Part shown: positions 22,242 through 34,658 of the stretch, piece after piece | How the letters are laid out: every line of letters starts with the position of its first letter | Position numbering within the stretch: the first letter of the stretch is position 1 | Source of the DNA: Onthophagus taurus | Lineage: Eukaryota; Arthropoda; Insecta; Coleoptera; Scarabaeidae | NCBI RefSeq assembly: GCF_036711975.1 | Contig: NC_091973.1 | Coordinates: forward strand, 2,542,001 to 2,606,000 | Length of the DNA: 64,000 nucleotides | Direction of reading: 5' to 3' | The notes under the pieces: model-generated | What the model saw: only the letters and a program-made list of their open reading frames with translations | Told to the model about the DNA's origin: nothing | Database searches by the model: none | Made by a program: the position numbers and the translations under genes

Positions 22242-24335
22242 TTTTCTCTTTTTTGGGAAGCATCTAAAAAAATAAAAAAAAATAATTTACTAAAATCAAT
22301 ATATGTTATAGCTGACTTATACAAAAAAGCAATTCAAATTGGAGCTTAAATCATGGAGTTAAAAAAATTATAGCCTAACCGATTTCGGTGTTACACCATC
22401 TTCGGGGGCATCTTGAAAATTACAAAATTTAACATCTTATCGTCTAGCTTAATTTGTTATTGTAAATTTATATAAAAATAAGAAATAATGATAATGTTAA
22501 GATAAATCTAGAAATAAATAGTATAAAATTTTGGAAATATCGTTTCCGTTTGAACAGGAAATGGTAGAAAAGCGGTATTTCTAAATCTGTCTCACCTACT
22601 TAGAGAGCGCTAGTGAAGTAATTCAAATTCAAGTCGTAGACATTACATAAAACTCCCGGGTCACGTTTTTGTGTTTCTCTTTTGGTCTCGACAACCTACC
22701 GTATCTATTCCGCGGACCGGAAATCGCGATGGAAATAGACTATCGACGGATTTAACCAACGCGCGGGTACGGACTTTTAAAACCACCAGGAAACAGCGTC
22801 TATTTCTATTGCGAATTTGTAAACCCGCGAAATTTAACGCAAACAAACACGTCGAGTGAAACGGATTTTGAGTTAAGTGAGGAAATTGTTTTAAATGGGT
22901 TTTAGACGCGTCAGAACCAACTCCGGACACGCGAGAACGGTAGTCGATGGAATGGCAACTTGAAGAAGGCGACAAGAACGAGGGGCACATGTGGCCTGCA
23001 CGTGTCTTTAAAACAAAAATCCCTTTGCGGTCTCTCTCTTCGTTTTCCGTACCTGCCAAGTTTCTATAGTCTCTAACGGGCAGAAGGTAGTCGACGGATA
23101 TTAAAATATATTTCTTGGAATTGATTCACTGTGGTTTACGCATTAACGCTTCCAGCTAAACCGGATGTTACTCCGAGAATCAAAATGATCGAATTATTAA
23201 AACTAACCATCACTTTTAATCTAAACATTATGGTTATTTATTTTTTCTATTAAACGCAATTTTTTTGATATAAAAATAAATAATATTTTAATAGATTTAG
23301 GGTGTCAAATTTTGTTATTAGAACTACCCCGATCCCTTGATGCTTGTGACGTCATCTGTTTGTATCCGGTAGGTGCCAGATGTAGTAGCTTTAGTGGTCT
23401 AGCACCATTTTAGTATTTATTTATCGTTAATGAATTGTAAATTATTTTGCTTTTGTTATTCTTAATTTAATTTGTATTCATGTAGTATAAAGGATAAATG
23501 AGTCACGGTATGGATCATTAATAAATTAATCTCGTGTCTTAATCTATATACGAGATGTAAAGAACATTACTAATTGAACGAACCGCCATTTTGAAGGTCG
23601 ATTTTATTTATTAATTATTTGCGATGTGCATTCATCTCAAAACAGTCCGCGTCCGTTTCTTGGTTCGTTTCGTTGTTTTTGGTTTACTTTTGGTTTTGCG
23701 GTCCTTTCCATTGCGCACCGCACACATGCAGTGGCATTGACTTCTAACAGTTGAAAATTTATTTTTGGATGTCGCCCGTGGAATATTATAGGCGTGACTT
23801 GTGGAAGTTACTTAAAATCTCGCTCTGTTTAGAGTCGGATTTAAGACGGCGACGTTGAAGACGTTGTTCTTGCGATGCACTCAATTGAGCGCATTATGGA
23901 GCGCGAATAACAAACTTATTGATGCGGCTGCCGCTTTGTTTGATTGTATAATGAGCTCGTTTTATTAAATAAACAGCGCGAGTCCTACTGGACTCTTCGT
24001 CCTCTCTGTTAATGATATTTAACGATTGAACCATTTTAATAAACGAACGTGCTTTTGATGTTAATTAACCAAATCACCACAAATTAATACTGATTACTAT
24101 TACTAAGATATACCAAGACGAATTTATTAAAACAGAAAACTTGAAGTATCACTTATGTTATTTGCTTTTTGTTATGTCTTATGAAACACTATCACATTCT
24201 TTTTTTTTTTTTTGAGTTACTCAATTTACAAAGGAAGATTGAATTTCAATCTCAACAAGTTTTAGAACATGTTTTATATCAACGTCAAATTATATATTAC
24301 TAAGCTGATAAAAAATTAAATGATTTACAAACATT
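22242..24335. other. FGFR upstream region, no coding sequence
   Basis: A splice acceptor lies at about 22267, so the FGFR leader exon and promoter should be further right (higher coordinates). GC-richer pockets near 22640-23070 and 23640-24000 are candidate leader exon or promoter areas. No TATA box or initiator can be assigned with confidence. Confidence 0.4.
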
Positions 24336-24339
24336 CGTG

Positions 24340-24416
24340 TTTTTCTTGAAATTTACGCATCTGAGAGCAAAAGTGAAAAAGAGTTTTTTGTATTATGCTC
24401 CGATTATTGTTCATGA
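24340..24416. repeat. Single diverged SAT3 monomer
   Basis: Reads TTTTTCTTGAAATTTACGCA, TCTGAGAGCAAAAGTG and TTTTTTGTATTATGCTCCGA. These are in the same order as in the reverse complement of the SAT3 units at 44.4-46.9 kb (GATGCATCTGGGAGCAAAAATG, TTTTTCTGTATTATGCTCCG). It sits directly against the left edge of the second SAT1 array. Confidence 0.6.
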
Positions 24417-26715
24417 TACATGGGGCGGCCAAGTATCATGAACAATACTTAAGGCGGCCGAGATTTTTTCTCATAACCTGCTTGAAACTTATGGAAGAAA
24501 TACTCTTTGAAATTATCTCGGCCGACTTCGAAGATGTCGGCCGTCCCAAGTATTATTCATCATATAGGAAGTAACCTCGGCCGACTTCGAAGACGTCGGC
24601 CGTCCCAAGTATTGTTCGTGATATAAGAAACAATCTCGGCCGACTTCGAAGACGTCGGCCGCCCCAAGTATGGCGACGTCTTCGAGGTTACTTCCTATAT
24701 CATAAGATATTTGGGGCGGCCGACGTCTTCGAAGTCGGCCGAGGTTACTTCCTATATCACAAGTAATACTTGGGTCGGCCGACGTCTACAAAACAAATAT
24801 AGGAATTAAATTATCTCGGCCGACTTCGAAGATGTCGGCCGCCCGAAGTATTGTTCATGATATGAGAAACAATCTCGGCCGACTTCGAAGACGTCGGCCG
24901 CCTCAAGTACGGTGACGTCTTCGAAGTTACTTCCTATATCACAAGATATTTGGGGCGGCCGACGTCTTCGAAGTCGGCCGAGGTTACTTCCTATATCACA
25001 AGTAATACTTGGGGCGGCCGACGTCTACAAAACAAATATAGGAATTAAATTATCTCTGCCGACTTCGAAGACGTCGGCCGCCCCAAGTTTTGTTCATAAT
25101 ATGGGAAGTAACCTCGGTCGACTTCGAAGGCGTCGCCGTACTTGGGGCGGCCGACGTCTTCGAAGTCGGCCGAGGTTGCTTCCTATATCACAAGCAAGAC
25201 TTGGGGCGGCCGACGTCTTCGAAGTCGGCCGAGATTGTTTCTTATATCATGAACAATACTTGGGGCGGCCGACGTCTACAAAGCAAATAAAAGAATGAAA
25301 TTATCTCGGTCGACTTCGAAGACGTCGCCGTACTTGGGGCGGCCGAGCTTACTTCCTATATCACAAGCAATACTTGGAGCGGCCGACGTCTTCGATTCGG
25401 CCGAGATTGTTTCTTATATCACGAACAATAATTATCCCGCCCCAAGTATTATTCATGATATAGGAAGTAACCTCGGCCGACTTCGAAGACGTCGGCCGCC
25501 CCAAGTACGACGACGTTTTCGAGGTTACTTCCTATATCACAAGATACTTGGGGCGGCCGACGTCTTCGAAGTCGGCCGAGATTATTTCTCATATCACGAA
25601 CAATACTTGGGGCGGCCGACGTCTTCGAAGTCGGCCGAGGTTACTTCCTATATCACAAGCAATACTTGGGGCGGCCGACGTCTTCGAAGTCGTCCAAGAT
25701 TGTTTCTCATATCACGAACAATACTTGGGGCGGCCGACGTCTACAAAACAAACAAAGGAATGAAATTATCTTGGCCGACTTCGAAGACGTCGGCCGCCCC
25801 AAGTATGGCGACGTCTTCGAGGTTACTTCCTATATCACAATATATTTGGGGCGGCCGACGTCTTCGAAGTCGGCCGAGGTTACTTCCTATATCACAAGCA
25901 ATACTTGGGGCGGCCGACGTCTACAAAACAAATATAGAAATTAAATTATCTCGGCCGACTTCGAAGATGTCGGCCACCCGTAGTATTGTTCATGGTATGA
26001 GAAACAATCTCGGCCGACTTCGAAGACGTCGGCCGCCTGAAGTACGGTGACGTCTTCGAAGTTACTTCCTATATCATAAGATATTTGGGGCGGCCGACGT
26101 CTTCGAAGTCGGCCGAGGTTACTTCCTATATCACAAGCAATACTTGGGGCGGCCGACGTCTACAAAACAAATATAGAAATTAAATTATCTCGGCCGACTT
26201 CGAAGATGTCGGCCGCCCGTAGTATTGTTCATGGTATGAGAAACAATCTCGGCCGACTTCGAAGACGTCGGCCGCCTGAAGTACGGTGACGTCTTCGAAG
26301 TTACTTCCTATATCATAAGATATTTGGGGCGGTCGACGTCTTCGAAGTCGGCCGAGGTTACTTCCTATATCACAAGCAATACTTGGGTCGGCCGACGTCT
26401 ACAAAACAAATATAAGAATTAAATTATCTCGGCCGACTTCGAAGACGTCGGCCGCCCCAAGTATTGTTCATAATATGGGAAGTAACCTCGGTCGACTTCG
26501 AAGGCGTCGGCCGCCCCAAGTATTGTTCATGATATGGGAAGTAACCTTGGTCTACTTCGAAGCAATACTTGGAGCGACCGAGATTGTTTCTTATATCACG
26601 AACAATAATTATCCCGCCCCAAGTATTATTCATGATATAGGAAGTAACCTCCCAAAAAAACGCCCCAAAAATTGTTCGTGATATAAAAAATAATCTTGGC
26701 CGACTTAGAAGATAC
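24417..26715. repeat. SAT1 palindromic satellite array, locus 2 (largest)
   Basis: About 2.3 kb of CGGCCGAC / GTCGGCCG cores in alternating orientation. A higher-order unit of 239 bp, made of four sub-blocks, is seen from the recurring TATTTGGGGCGGCCGACG junction at about 24711, 24950, 25846, 26085 and 26324. Sub-block types include TACAAAACAAATATAGAAAT spacers, AAGTATTGTTCATGATATGAG spacers shortened here to key words, and a truncated core next to GTGACGTCTTCGAAGTTACT. Left and right edges decay into broken cores. Long open frames (up to 251 codons) are a by-product of the CpG-rich repeat. Confidence 0.92.
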
Positions 26716-26729
26716 AACATTGTTAAGAA

Positions 26730-29700
26730 TGAAATTTTCACCAACTTTTGTATTAAAACTTTTCTAATAAATAGATAAAATTAAATAATTAAAATGATTT
26801 GTAATAGTCGTAACAGTCATAAAGAATTTCTAAGTGTTCGTAAAATTTTAATGTTCGTTGTGTCTATATTTTCCTATTTCTGACCAGCCAAGTCACCTTG
26901 ACTATAAAATGAAAGTTGATGGTATTAAATGGTATTTTCAATTAAGGTGTTTGCAAATTCTTTATAATTCTCCTAATTTCAAAGGAGACTGATCGACAAA
27001 GTAATATATATGAAATAATATTTTTTGCAGCACGTGGTATTAACGGAGAGGAAGCGTGTTTTAGATCATCGTCGGGCGAGTTTATAATTTAACTTGTTTA
27101 GTTTTTGAAAATCCGATATCATAAACCCTTATTTCCTGCCTTTAAAATATGATGTCTATAATTAGAATACCGCTTAAAAACACGAATAAACGCAGCATCG
27201 GCTTCGGCTTTTGTTTCTCTCGAACCGTGCCCAGTAGATACATTTTTTTCAAACGGTCCGAGAGAACATTTCGAAGCGTTTTACGACCCTCCCCCCAACA
27301 AACGAATTTTTATTCTCTCACGATAAAAATCCTCGAAACGAAATACTATAAATTCTAACTAATAATACACCAGACGTGCCGTTATGGGGGTCAATTTAAG
27401 TGCAGTCGGTGCTTCTTTTATAGCTCATTGTTAAGGACCACCTATGGACGGTCCGCTTATAGACCAAAACCTCATGGTCAACGCTTTATGTACCAAACAA
27501 TCAGAAACTCTTTTTAAATATTTACTAATTTAGTTGTAATTAAATTCTGTATTTCAATTGATCGCATATAGAATTCTAATTAGGTCAATTTGGTATATGG
27601 AAATTGAGTTAGAAAAGAAAATTCGTATGAAATTGATTGATTCCCGTTTATGCATTACCGGGCCTACGCAATTTTCGACGGTCAGGACGATGAATATTGC
27701 TCAAAACAATATAATTATTGCACACCTTAATTAAATTTGTGCGTCGATCGGTGCATACAGTGTTGGCTGGATGGTCGAATCAATTTCGCGAGTTTCGGGT
27801 TAAATGCGTTATTGAAATCAATTATGATTCTAATTTATATGAATATTTAACACAGACATTGATACCAATGAATAATAAAGATAACAATTCTTACAAAGAA
27901 ATTTGTTAATTTCACTAAAATTAAAGTGAACCTGATGAAGTAGTTTTATAACTTGGGTTGATGTAGGAATGATTTAAAGTGATTAAAATTCCGGGAGTGT
28001 TCGCATCCGGTGTAACCGGAAGTCGGTGTAACCGTGATAAGTTAAGAAAGAAGAAACAAAGAAGTAGTTTTGTTCAAAACCCTCAGAGAAAATAAAAATA
28101 AAATTAAATTAGCCTACCGGGTGGCGGTGAGAAGTTTGATTACTAGAAACAGATTAAAACGGACGGATTAATCTAACAATAAAGAGACGAAAGCAGAGGC
28201 GTAGTCACGTATTTGTACGAGTACCATTGTTTTTCTCTATGCATAAAATACTCTCCTCTGGCAAGCGAGACGAGTCGCATACGAAATGAGTAATTGCTGG
28301 CCAGCATGTTGATAAGGTTTCGGTTTGAATTGCTTGTTAAATATGATATCCGGTGGAGCGTCTCTCCTTCAAGGACCGTCTTAAGAAATTTTAACAACTC
28401 GCCCTCTTCACAACCAGTGGATCGACTTTCTAATGGTGTCCGGTTTCACGCTAACCATCCACCGATTTTCTGTTTACATTCTACATTCGATTATTTACTT
28501 TAACACACCATTTTTCAAACCCTTTTACAACTCGACAGTCACAAAAAAACTAAGATTCCAATTCAGAAACAAAATAAAATAAACATTAAAACTATTGTGA
28601 TGATTGTATTTCAAAGAGGGGATCTATAAATAATGTTGAATCAGAAATTGTTTTCAGAACATTTTCAATAACGAACTTGGTTTCGAACACGAAAATATTG
28701 GCTACTAGGAAAAAATTTAAGTGCGGCCGATTTTTACAGCTGAAAATAGATTTGCTATTGGCGTTTATTGGCCGAATCGTGGTCAGAAACTTAAACAAAA
28801 CCAGAACCAGGCTGCTCTCGTTCTCGATACTTCACCTTACCCTACAAAAGGCACTTTTTGGTCACGTTAACCTAAACAAACTAACAAACGAGTATTCAAA
28901 CATCTTTCCTTTTCCTAACACGATTGACCCAAAAAAATCTCAGACCGCTTTTAAAATTTCATTTTTTCCTCAACATTTATAATAAAATCTAAAATTGGAT
29001 CCGCGTTGTTTTGATAAATCCTTAATGATTAGAGATTTCGAAGTAATGAAAACATTAAAGGATTCAAACAAACCGTTTTGGCAGCGAAAATGTTTTCTGC
29101 GTAAAGAGTGCGTCTATATAAGCGTAGGGTTCATTCCAGAAATCGTAAACTGGGTACATAAAACCTACAAGTCTGCAACGAGATTAAATATAGAAAGCAC
29201 ATGTGTACCGAAGGCTCGCAATGCGCCACGTACGGACGTCGAAAAGGCTGATGTTTGGCGTCCCGACGTCCGAAAATCTGCCATTTTGAAAAAAAAACCA
29301 AACGAAACCGACCCAAAAAAAAACGATCATTTTTAATCCTCTTCCAACCAACCACCACTCTATTACGATCAATTAGTTTAATTAAGATCGCTACTCCTAT
29401 ACGCGACGATATCTTAAAAAGAATTTAATTCTTCACAATCATTTCAAAAAACAAATATTAATCACAACCAAAATTACACTAAATCCAAAACTTACCAATT
29501 CCGAATGATTTGTAACAATGAAGATAACCAAAAGATCAAAAACTGTGCACACTCCGAAATGAAAAACAAAAATTGTCTAAAATTTAACCGCGAAATTACG
29601 ATGCGTTAAAATGACGCGATTTCGAACATACACCATCGGCGGGAGAAGTCGACTACTGTCTGAGTATTTGAGCGCTGCTCACGCTTTATGTGGGCGATAC

Positions 29701-29900
29701 GTCTTAAGTCGGGAGTCTATTTCTACTTCGGTACCGCTACCGACGCGTTTTAACACCCGAAAGCCCCCCTCGTACGAGATCTTCATGATTTTAAACTTAA
29801 ACATTAACTTACCCCTAAAATAAAAAATTAATAATTAAAAAAAAAATTTTTAAAAAGATAAAATTTACAACCTCGTTTCTGTAATGGTAAAGATAAAGTG
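26730..29900. other. Gene-free stretch
   Basis: No recognisable gene. GC-richer pockets near 27150-27480, 28200-28500, 29200-29340 and 29600-29790 give open frames with no domain. At 28000-28035 the word CGGTGTAACCG is directly repeated beside CCGGAAGT. Confidence 0.45.
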
Positions 29901-29904
29901 GCTT

Positions 29905-30120
29905 TGTTCGTTTGCGGCCGAGGACCTAAAATGGAGACCATTCAAGATAAACTGTAATCGAGGTAGAACCTCGGCCGCAAGTGACCTTGACTTGTATTTG
30001 TGCTGGTCTTCAAAAAATGTTGCCGAGGTTGCTTGCAATCGAGGCAGTACAATGAAGAGTATTCAAGATAAACTGCAATTGAGATAGAGACCTTGGCCTG
30101 TATTTGTGCTAGTCCCTGAA
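29905..30120. repeat. Two-copy diverged tandem repeat with CCTCGGC motifs
   Basis: ATTCAAGATAAACTGTAATC near 29941 recurs as ATTCAAGATAAACTGCAATT near 30060. Both are followed by GAGGTAGA/GAGATAGA and by CTTGTATTTGTGCTGGTC / CCTGTATTTGTGCTAGTC. The first copy also carries GCGGCCGAGG and CCTCGGCCGC in inverted orientation, resembling the CTCGGCCGA word of SAT1. No coding function is seen. Confidence 0.65.
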
Positions 30121-30124
30121 GTCT

Positions 30125-31720
30125 CTTCAAATATTCTACCAAAGTGCAGCTTTGGGCGGGTCCGGCTGTAATATAAAAAGCTTTAAGTTAATATGTACAA
30201 AAAAATAAATAAAAGTTAATATGGCTAGAAATATCGATATCTTGATAATTTAAAATTTACAACTTGATTAATTTTTTTATTTTGAAAATCAATAACAATT
30301 TTGGTCCCCCATAATCTTATTAGTTTATATCTTAGTAGTTTTTTGAAAGTCACTAATCCTAAAACCTAAAAAATAGAAGAAAAAAATAAAAAATGAAGAA
30401 AACGTAAACAACAAACGCAATTTACCTCTGGAAAGATTTACGTCTACCATACCTTTTCTTCGAAAGACAACCGTACGATGAAATCCTAATGTATGACCCA
30501 TTCATACGGAATTTCAAGACGACATCCCGCGATAAGAAAGGTAATTTGTGGTTAACCACAGACTACGCGGTAAATTATCAATGAATTAATCTAAAAATAA
30601 ATAGAGGGTTTAGATTCAATTGAATATTTAATTTGTTTTCCCAACAAAAACTGATATTAACATTACTTTTTCATATAATTACTTGGATAAAAATATTAAA
30701 AAAGAATGATAATCATGTAAACAAGGTCGTAGGTAAATATAACGAGACGTTAAACTGTGCTATTTTGTTTAACACGAAAGTCCAACGTTGAACACACAAC
30801 AACTATGATCACAAATCATGTGAACGATACGTCCGGTGATAAACCGTGAATAATTGTCGAGCCCTCGAAATAAAAATGCGAAAAAAAGTGACGCTTAAAC
30901 CTAATGCGAAAGCAAGATTAATCTAAAATTATTGTGAGTCATGGAGAAAAGATAGTTTTATGCGATATCAAAACGTGAAGGGTTTAAGATTAAACTTTGT
31001 ATGCCGTGACTGAGCTTAAAAAATTTATGAAAATATGTAAAAATTATTCATCATAACTGTAAGCTGAAAATATCAAAAAAAAAATAGCTTCTATTATATT
31101 ATGATTTATTAAATTAATCCATCATTTTTGCTCATCATCCATAACATTATTATTTCTGCATACATTGGTTAAGGAAGTGAGGCTCTATAAATACCTAAGC
31201 CAATTCGCAATAATATCCGGTTAAACATTAAGATCTGGTTAACGTTCAAAGTTTATCCGTCCCCATAACATTCTTATTTTAGAATTATTTTCTAAGAATC
31301 TTATTATATTTATTTATTTTTTTAAGAGAAATCTCAAACAACTACCAAAACGATCGATACATCGGCAGCTTGAGATCGCAATTTGCAATTCAACACTTTG
31401 CTATCCCTTCCTAAATACTCCTGGGTACTAATTTGATACAGGGCGAACTAACTTTTGACACTCCCCCCGTCTTTAGTTCCGGTTGTGTCTGGAGGCTGTG
31501 AGGAAATCCAAGTATTTCCACCTTATTCAAGACAGCCTGACGTTTTGGTTTGACATTCGAATTATTATTTAGACCTAATACAACATTTTTATCGATCATT
31601 TTTCGAAATACTATTTCGATACAATAATAAATGTGAGAATTAATAGAAAAAGAATTTACAAAAAATGCCCAATTCATGACAAGGTATGAAAATATGAGGT
31701 TGCTCATACTTTTGCAACAA
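30125..31720. other. Gene-free stretch
   Basis: AT-rich intergenic DNA upstream of the plus-strand TIL gene. No domains or RNA genes recognised. Confidence 0.5.
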
Positions 31721-31727
31721 TATCATG

Positions 31728-31736
31728 TATAAAAGG
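31728..31736 (+). promoter_or_regulatory. TATA box of the 31.8-kb TIL gene
   Basis: TATAAAAGG, 60 bp upstream of the ATG at 31796. Box-to-ATG distance is almost the same as in the TIL gene at 4.5-5.0 kb. Confidence 0.7.
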
Positions 31737-31795
31737 CCTACTTATACTGTTTTGTGAACATTTCAATTTTAATTTTTGAATCATTTGTATTGAAA

Positions 31796-32230
31796 ATGAT
31801 TAAAATTGTGTGTACAGTTATTGTGGTTTATGCAATTTGTAGTAAGTATTTAAAACAATACTCCAAATTTCATATTTTGAGTTTGAAATGGAATTCCTCA
31901 AATTTTGACATTCACCAAAATCCTTCATTTCGAACTCGAGATATATTTCTTATTTCCTAAAATTAAAATAAATTTTTTTAATATTATTTAGCGAATAATA
32001 TGCGAATACCTAAATGCATGAGCAACCAAAAATATTCCAGGCGTGTACAACAATGTCCAGATTATTGTAACGAAGTGCGTTCTCCATTAATTCCTAGTTG
32101 TAAAAGGACGTACGCTCAGGGTTGCAAATGCAAAAAAGGCTACATCAAAGAATCCATCGATTCGGAATTATGCATCCCGATTAAAGACTGCGAATTGATA
32201 TCCTTGAAATCAAATATATTCGAGAAATAA
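31796..32230 (+). CDS. Secreted single-domain TIL cysteine-rich protein
   Basis: Exon 31796-31841 encodes the signal peptide (MIKIVCTVIVVYAIC). Exon 31992-32230 encodes the mature part. The intron is 150 bp, phase 1, the same position and phase as in the 4.5-kb TIL gene. The product has 94 residues with one TIL-like module from KCMSNQKY to KDC, containing the hallmark GCKCKKGY. Only eight cysteines are seen in the module, whereas classical TIL domains have ten. The missing pair (one expected just after the CPDYC segment, one before GCKC) suggests loss of one disulfide. It is probably a protease-inhibitor-like secreted protein; the target is unknown. TATA box at 31728 and AATAAA at about 32248 frame the gene. 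Confidence 0.82.
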
Positions 32231-34658
32231 TCCAAATTCTTCTAAAAAATAAAAATGTATTAATATTTTACAAATAATCAAAATTGTTTTTAATAAATTT
32301 TTTTTAAATAAAATTCTCAGGAAGTCCTAAAAAATTTCCTCTATTTTCTTAGTAAATACAAACAGATGTTTGAATCGAAAATAAGCCCTCTACCTATGCC
32401 GTTTGGAACGTCAATCATTTGAACGTAAAAAATAAGTATCCGAACGAAGGAAAAGAACCGGTATGTATAGACAGACAGAAAGAAGAAAAAAAAGGGGTGA
32501 AAAATCACCCGCAACCGAAATAACGAGTCGTTCTTCATCCCTTTTCTTCTCGTTTCGATCTCGAAACTCTACGGAGCTTTGCCTACGCAGGAAACGGAAG
32601 TATCAGCGCGTGCCTTGTTTTCGGGCTCACGACGACGTCGTCTGTACGTCTCCGACGCAGGTGTTTCTCTTTATATTTAAACGTTGGAACCCTAACGTTC
32701 GGTTTGTTACCTCAGTCGTTAAGATGATACATTAAAAAAAAACTTTTTTTTGCATTTCAATGTCTAAAATAACTCAGCTCTACAACAAAAATTTTTTTTA
32801 TGCCCTGAATATCTTTGCAAATTTTTATGTTTCCAAGTGCCCAGAATACGAATATATTTATGAAACTAAATATATCCAAAATCAATCTTATATCTAAAGC
32901 AACAAAACCATTGTAGATGTAGACCAGTGTAATTTAATCCACAAATATAAATATGATTGAAGTTATTTGAGTTATTCGAAATTAGCGAAATAATTTTACA
33001 TATTCAAGTTAAAATGAATTAATCATGATCAATTCAGTGACTAAAACTGACTATCATTTTACTCGTGCAAACAAACGTAAATCGAGTACATTTATAAATT
33101 AATAATTCATTTCCGTCATAAATAATTTGCATAAGCAGAAATCTCACGTAAAGCATATATTCATATGCCGAAAGAGTGAATGATACGCGATTCGAATGTG
33201 GTTAAAGAAGTAAATAACAAAAAGAAACAAAGCGGAAGAAGTAGAAGTAACCAAACAAAACTGTTCGAAAACGATCGCCTTAGCGTTTTTCCACACGCCT
33301 CAAAATCATTTTCTTTGTGTTGTCGTTTCGCTCGGGCGTATTGGATCGCAAAATATACAATCCGATACGCTAGCTGCCGAGCGCAGTTTTGTTCCTTGGC
33401 CATTCGCCGTGCGTAAATATTGATGTTCAAGACTAAACAAACATCTCCCTCCCGCGAATATGTGCAATATCGCCCAGTTTGAAGGCAGATTTATGTTTCA
33501 TGTCTGCCAAATAAACTCCCGCAAACGTCAGTACAAATCCAACCTTATAGTATTGACTATTTTTAAATTATTCAAGTTAATATTCTTAATGAAATTATAA
33601 TTATGTAATCCTTGACACGATTTTGTACACGTATTTAACATTGTACATCGCCAAAAATAATTACACATTGTTATTCGTTTTAGTACGTATGATTCCATTT
33701 AAGTCGTTGTTTTGTTGCAAAAATTTATTTTTGGGTTTGATTATCCTTGCGTTGAAAAGTTAAGTGTTTTCGTATGTTCAAAAGCGTTTTTGGATGTGGG
33801 ATAACAAGGGAACAAATAAACACATTTTCCAAGAAACTGCAACATATTAAATATTTATTAGCTTTGGTAACTTTGAGTCATCTTATTATTGAGGATCTTA
33901 TTCCTAAATCAACCCCGAATTCAAATGAACAATTCTCATCTCGCCATCTATCCTTAAGTTTACAAATTAAATTTAGGAGTGGGAATTGATTGCGTAGGTT
34001 GAAAAGTAGATGGCACACCTTAACTTCTTCCGAAGTTAAAATGAAAATTAATTTTGGATAATCTTTAGGATGTAAGATATAAATGAGGAAATTAATTTTG
34101 AGATTTTCATAACCAAGCAAGTTATATTTCATAAACAGCCAACAATATTTTATCTGATTACTCTGAGATATTTTTAAAAAATAACTCTAACGTCTATCCA
34201 TTAACAGCGTTTTATAACTTTAAATTTTTAATTCATTATCGTTATTTCGTTATGAATCCTACGGTTGTTTTTGACAATGCGCATACAGAAAAACGTTGCC
34301 ACTTTTATAACTAATAATAATAAAATACACAGTTACAGTTCGTTTTCACATAAGTAAGGATATTACATCGCACCTATTTCGTGATATGAACTTTATTCAG
34401 CATTGACTAGGCAAGAGTAAACGATAGGAAAATGAAAGGAATGCATCTCAAAATAATATACAATGTGTTTTGAAAGTTTAAAAATGTAACATTTAAATTT
34501 AACTTAATCTTTTAAAACACCTGTACATGATTTTTTTTGTATAAGTAAACTTTTATTGGTCATTTCTTTTAATGGCCGCAAAAAGCATACTTACCTCAAC
34601 ATAAAATAATTATTATAATAATAATACTAATTGGCTATCATCTTTTTTTTTAAATTTT
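32231..34658. other. Gene-free stretch with a transposon remnant
   Basis: No coding sequence recognised. GC-richer pockets at 32460-32720 and 33180-33500 carry spurious frames on both strands. About 32790-32915 holds a short internally deleted copy of the element seen at 10.4 and 44 kb (listed separately). Confidence 0.45.
32790..32915. mobile_element. Solo remnant of the 10.4/44-kb element family
   Basis: TTTGCAAATTTTTATGTTTC (also at 43980, the left part of the 44-kb copy) is followed within 60 bp by AATATATCCAAAATCAATCT then TATATCTAAAGCAACAAAACC. The latter is the family's 3' tail, found at 13.8 and 46.9 kb. Everything between head and tail is missing. Confidence 0.6.

Noticed and set aside
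22661-23059. 132-codon minus-strand frame upstream of FGFR as a coding exon
   Set aside because: No domain and not needed by the FGFR model, which already has a signal peptide in the 22241 exon. At most it may overlap the 5' UTR exon.
25295-26050. 251-codon open frame across SAT1 (Arg-rich repeated peptide)
   Set aside because: Frames are open in several registers on both strands because the repeat is CpG-rich and low in TA. No start context, splicing or domain. Explained by the satellite.
24417-26715. CRISPR-like array
   Set aside because: Palindromic repeats with spacers, but units alternate in orientation, spacers are repeated rather than unique, and the genome is eukaryotic with introns.
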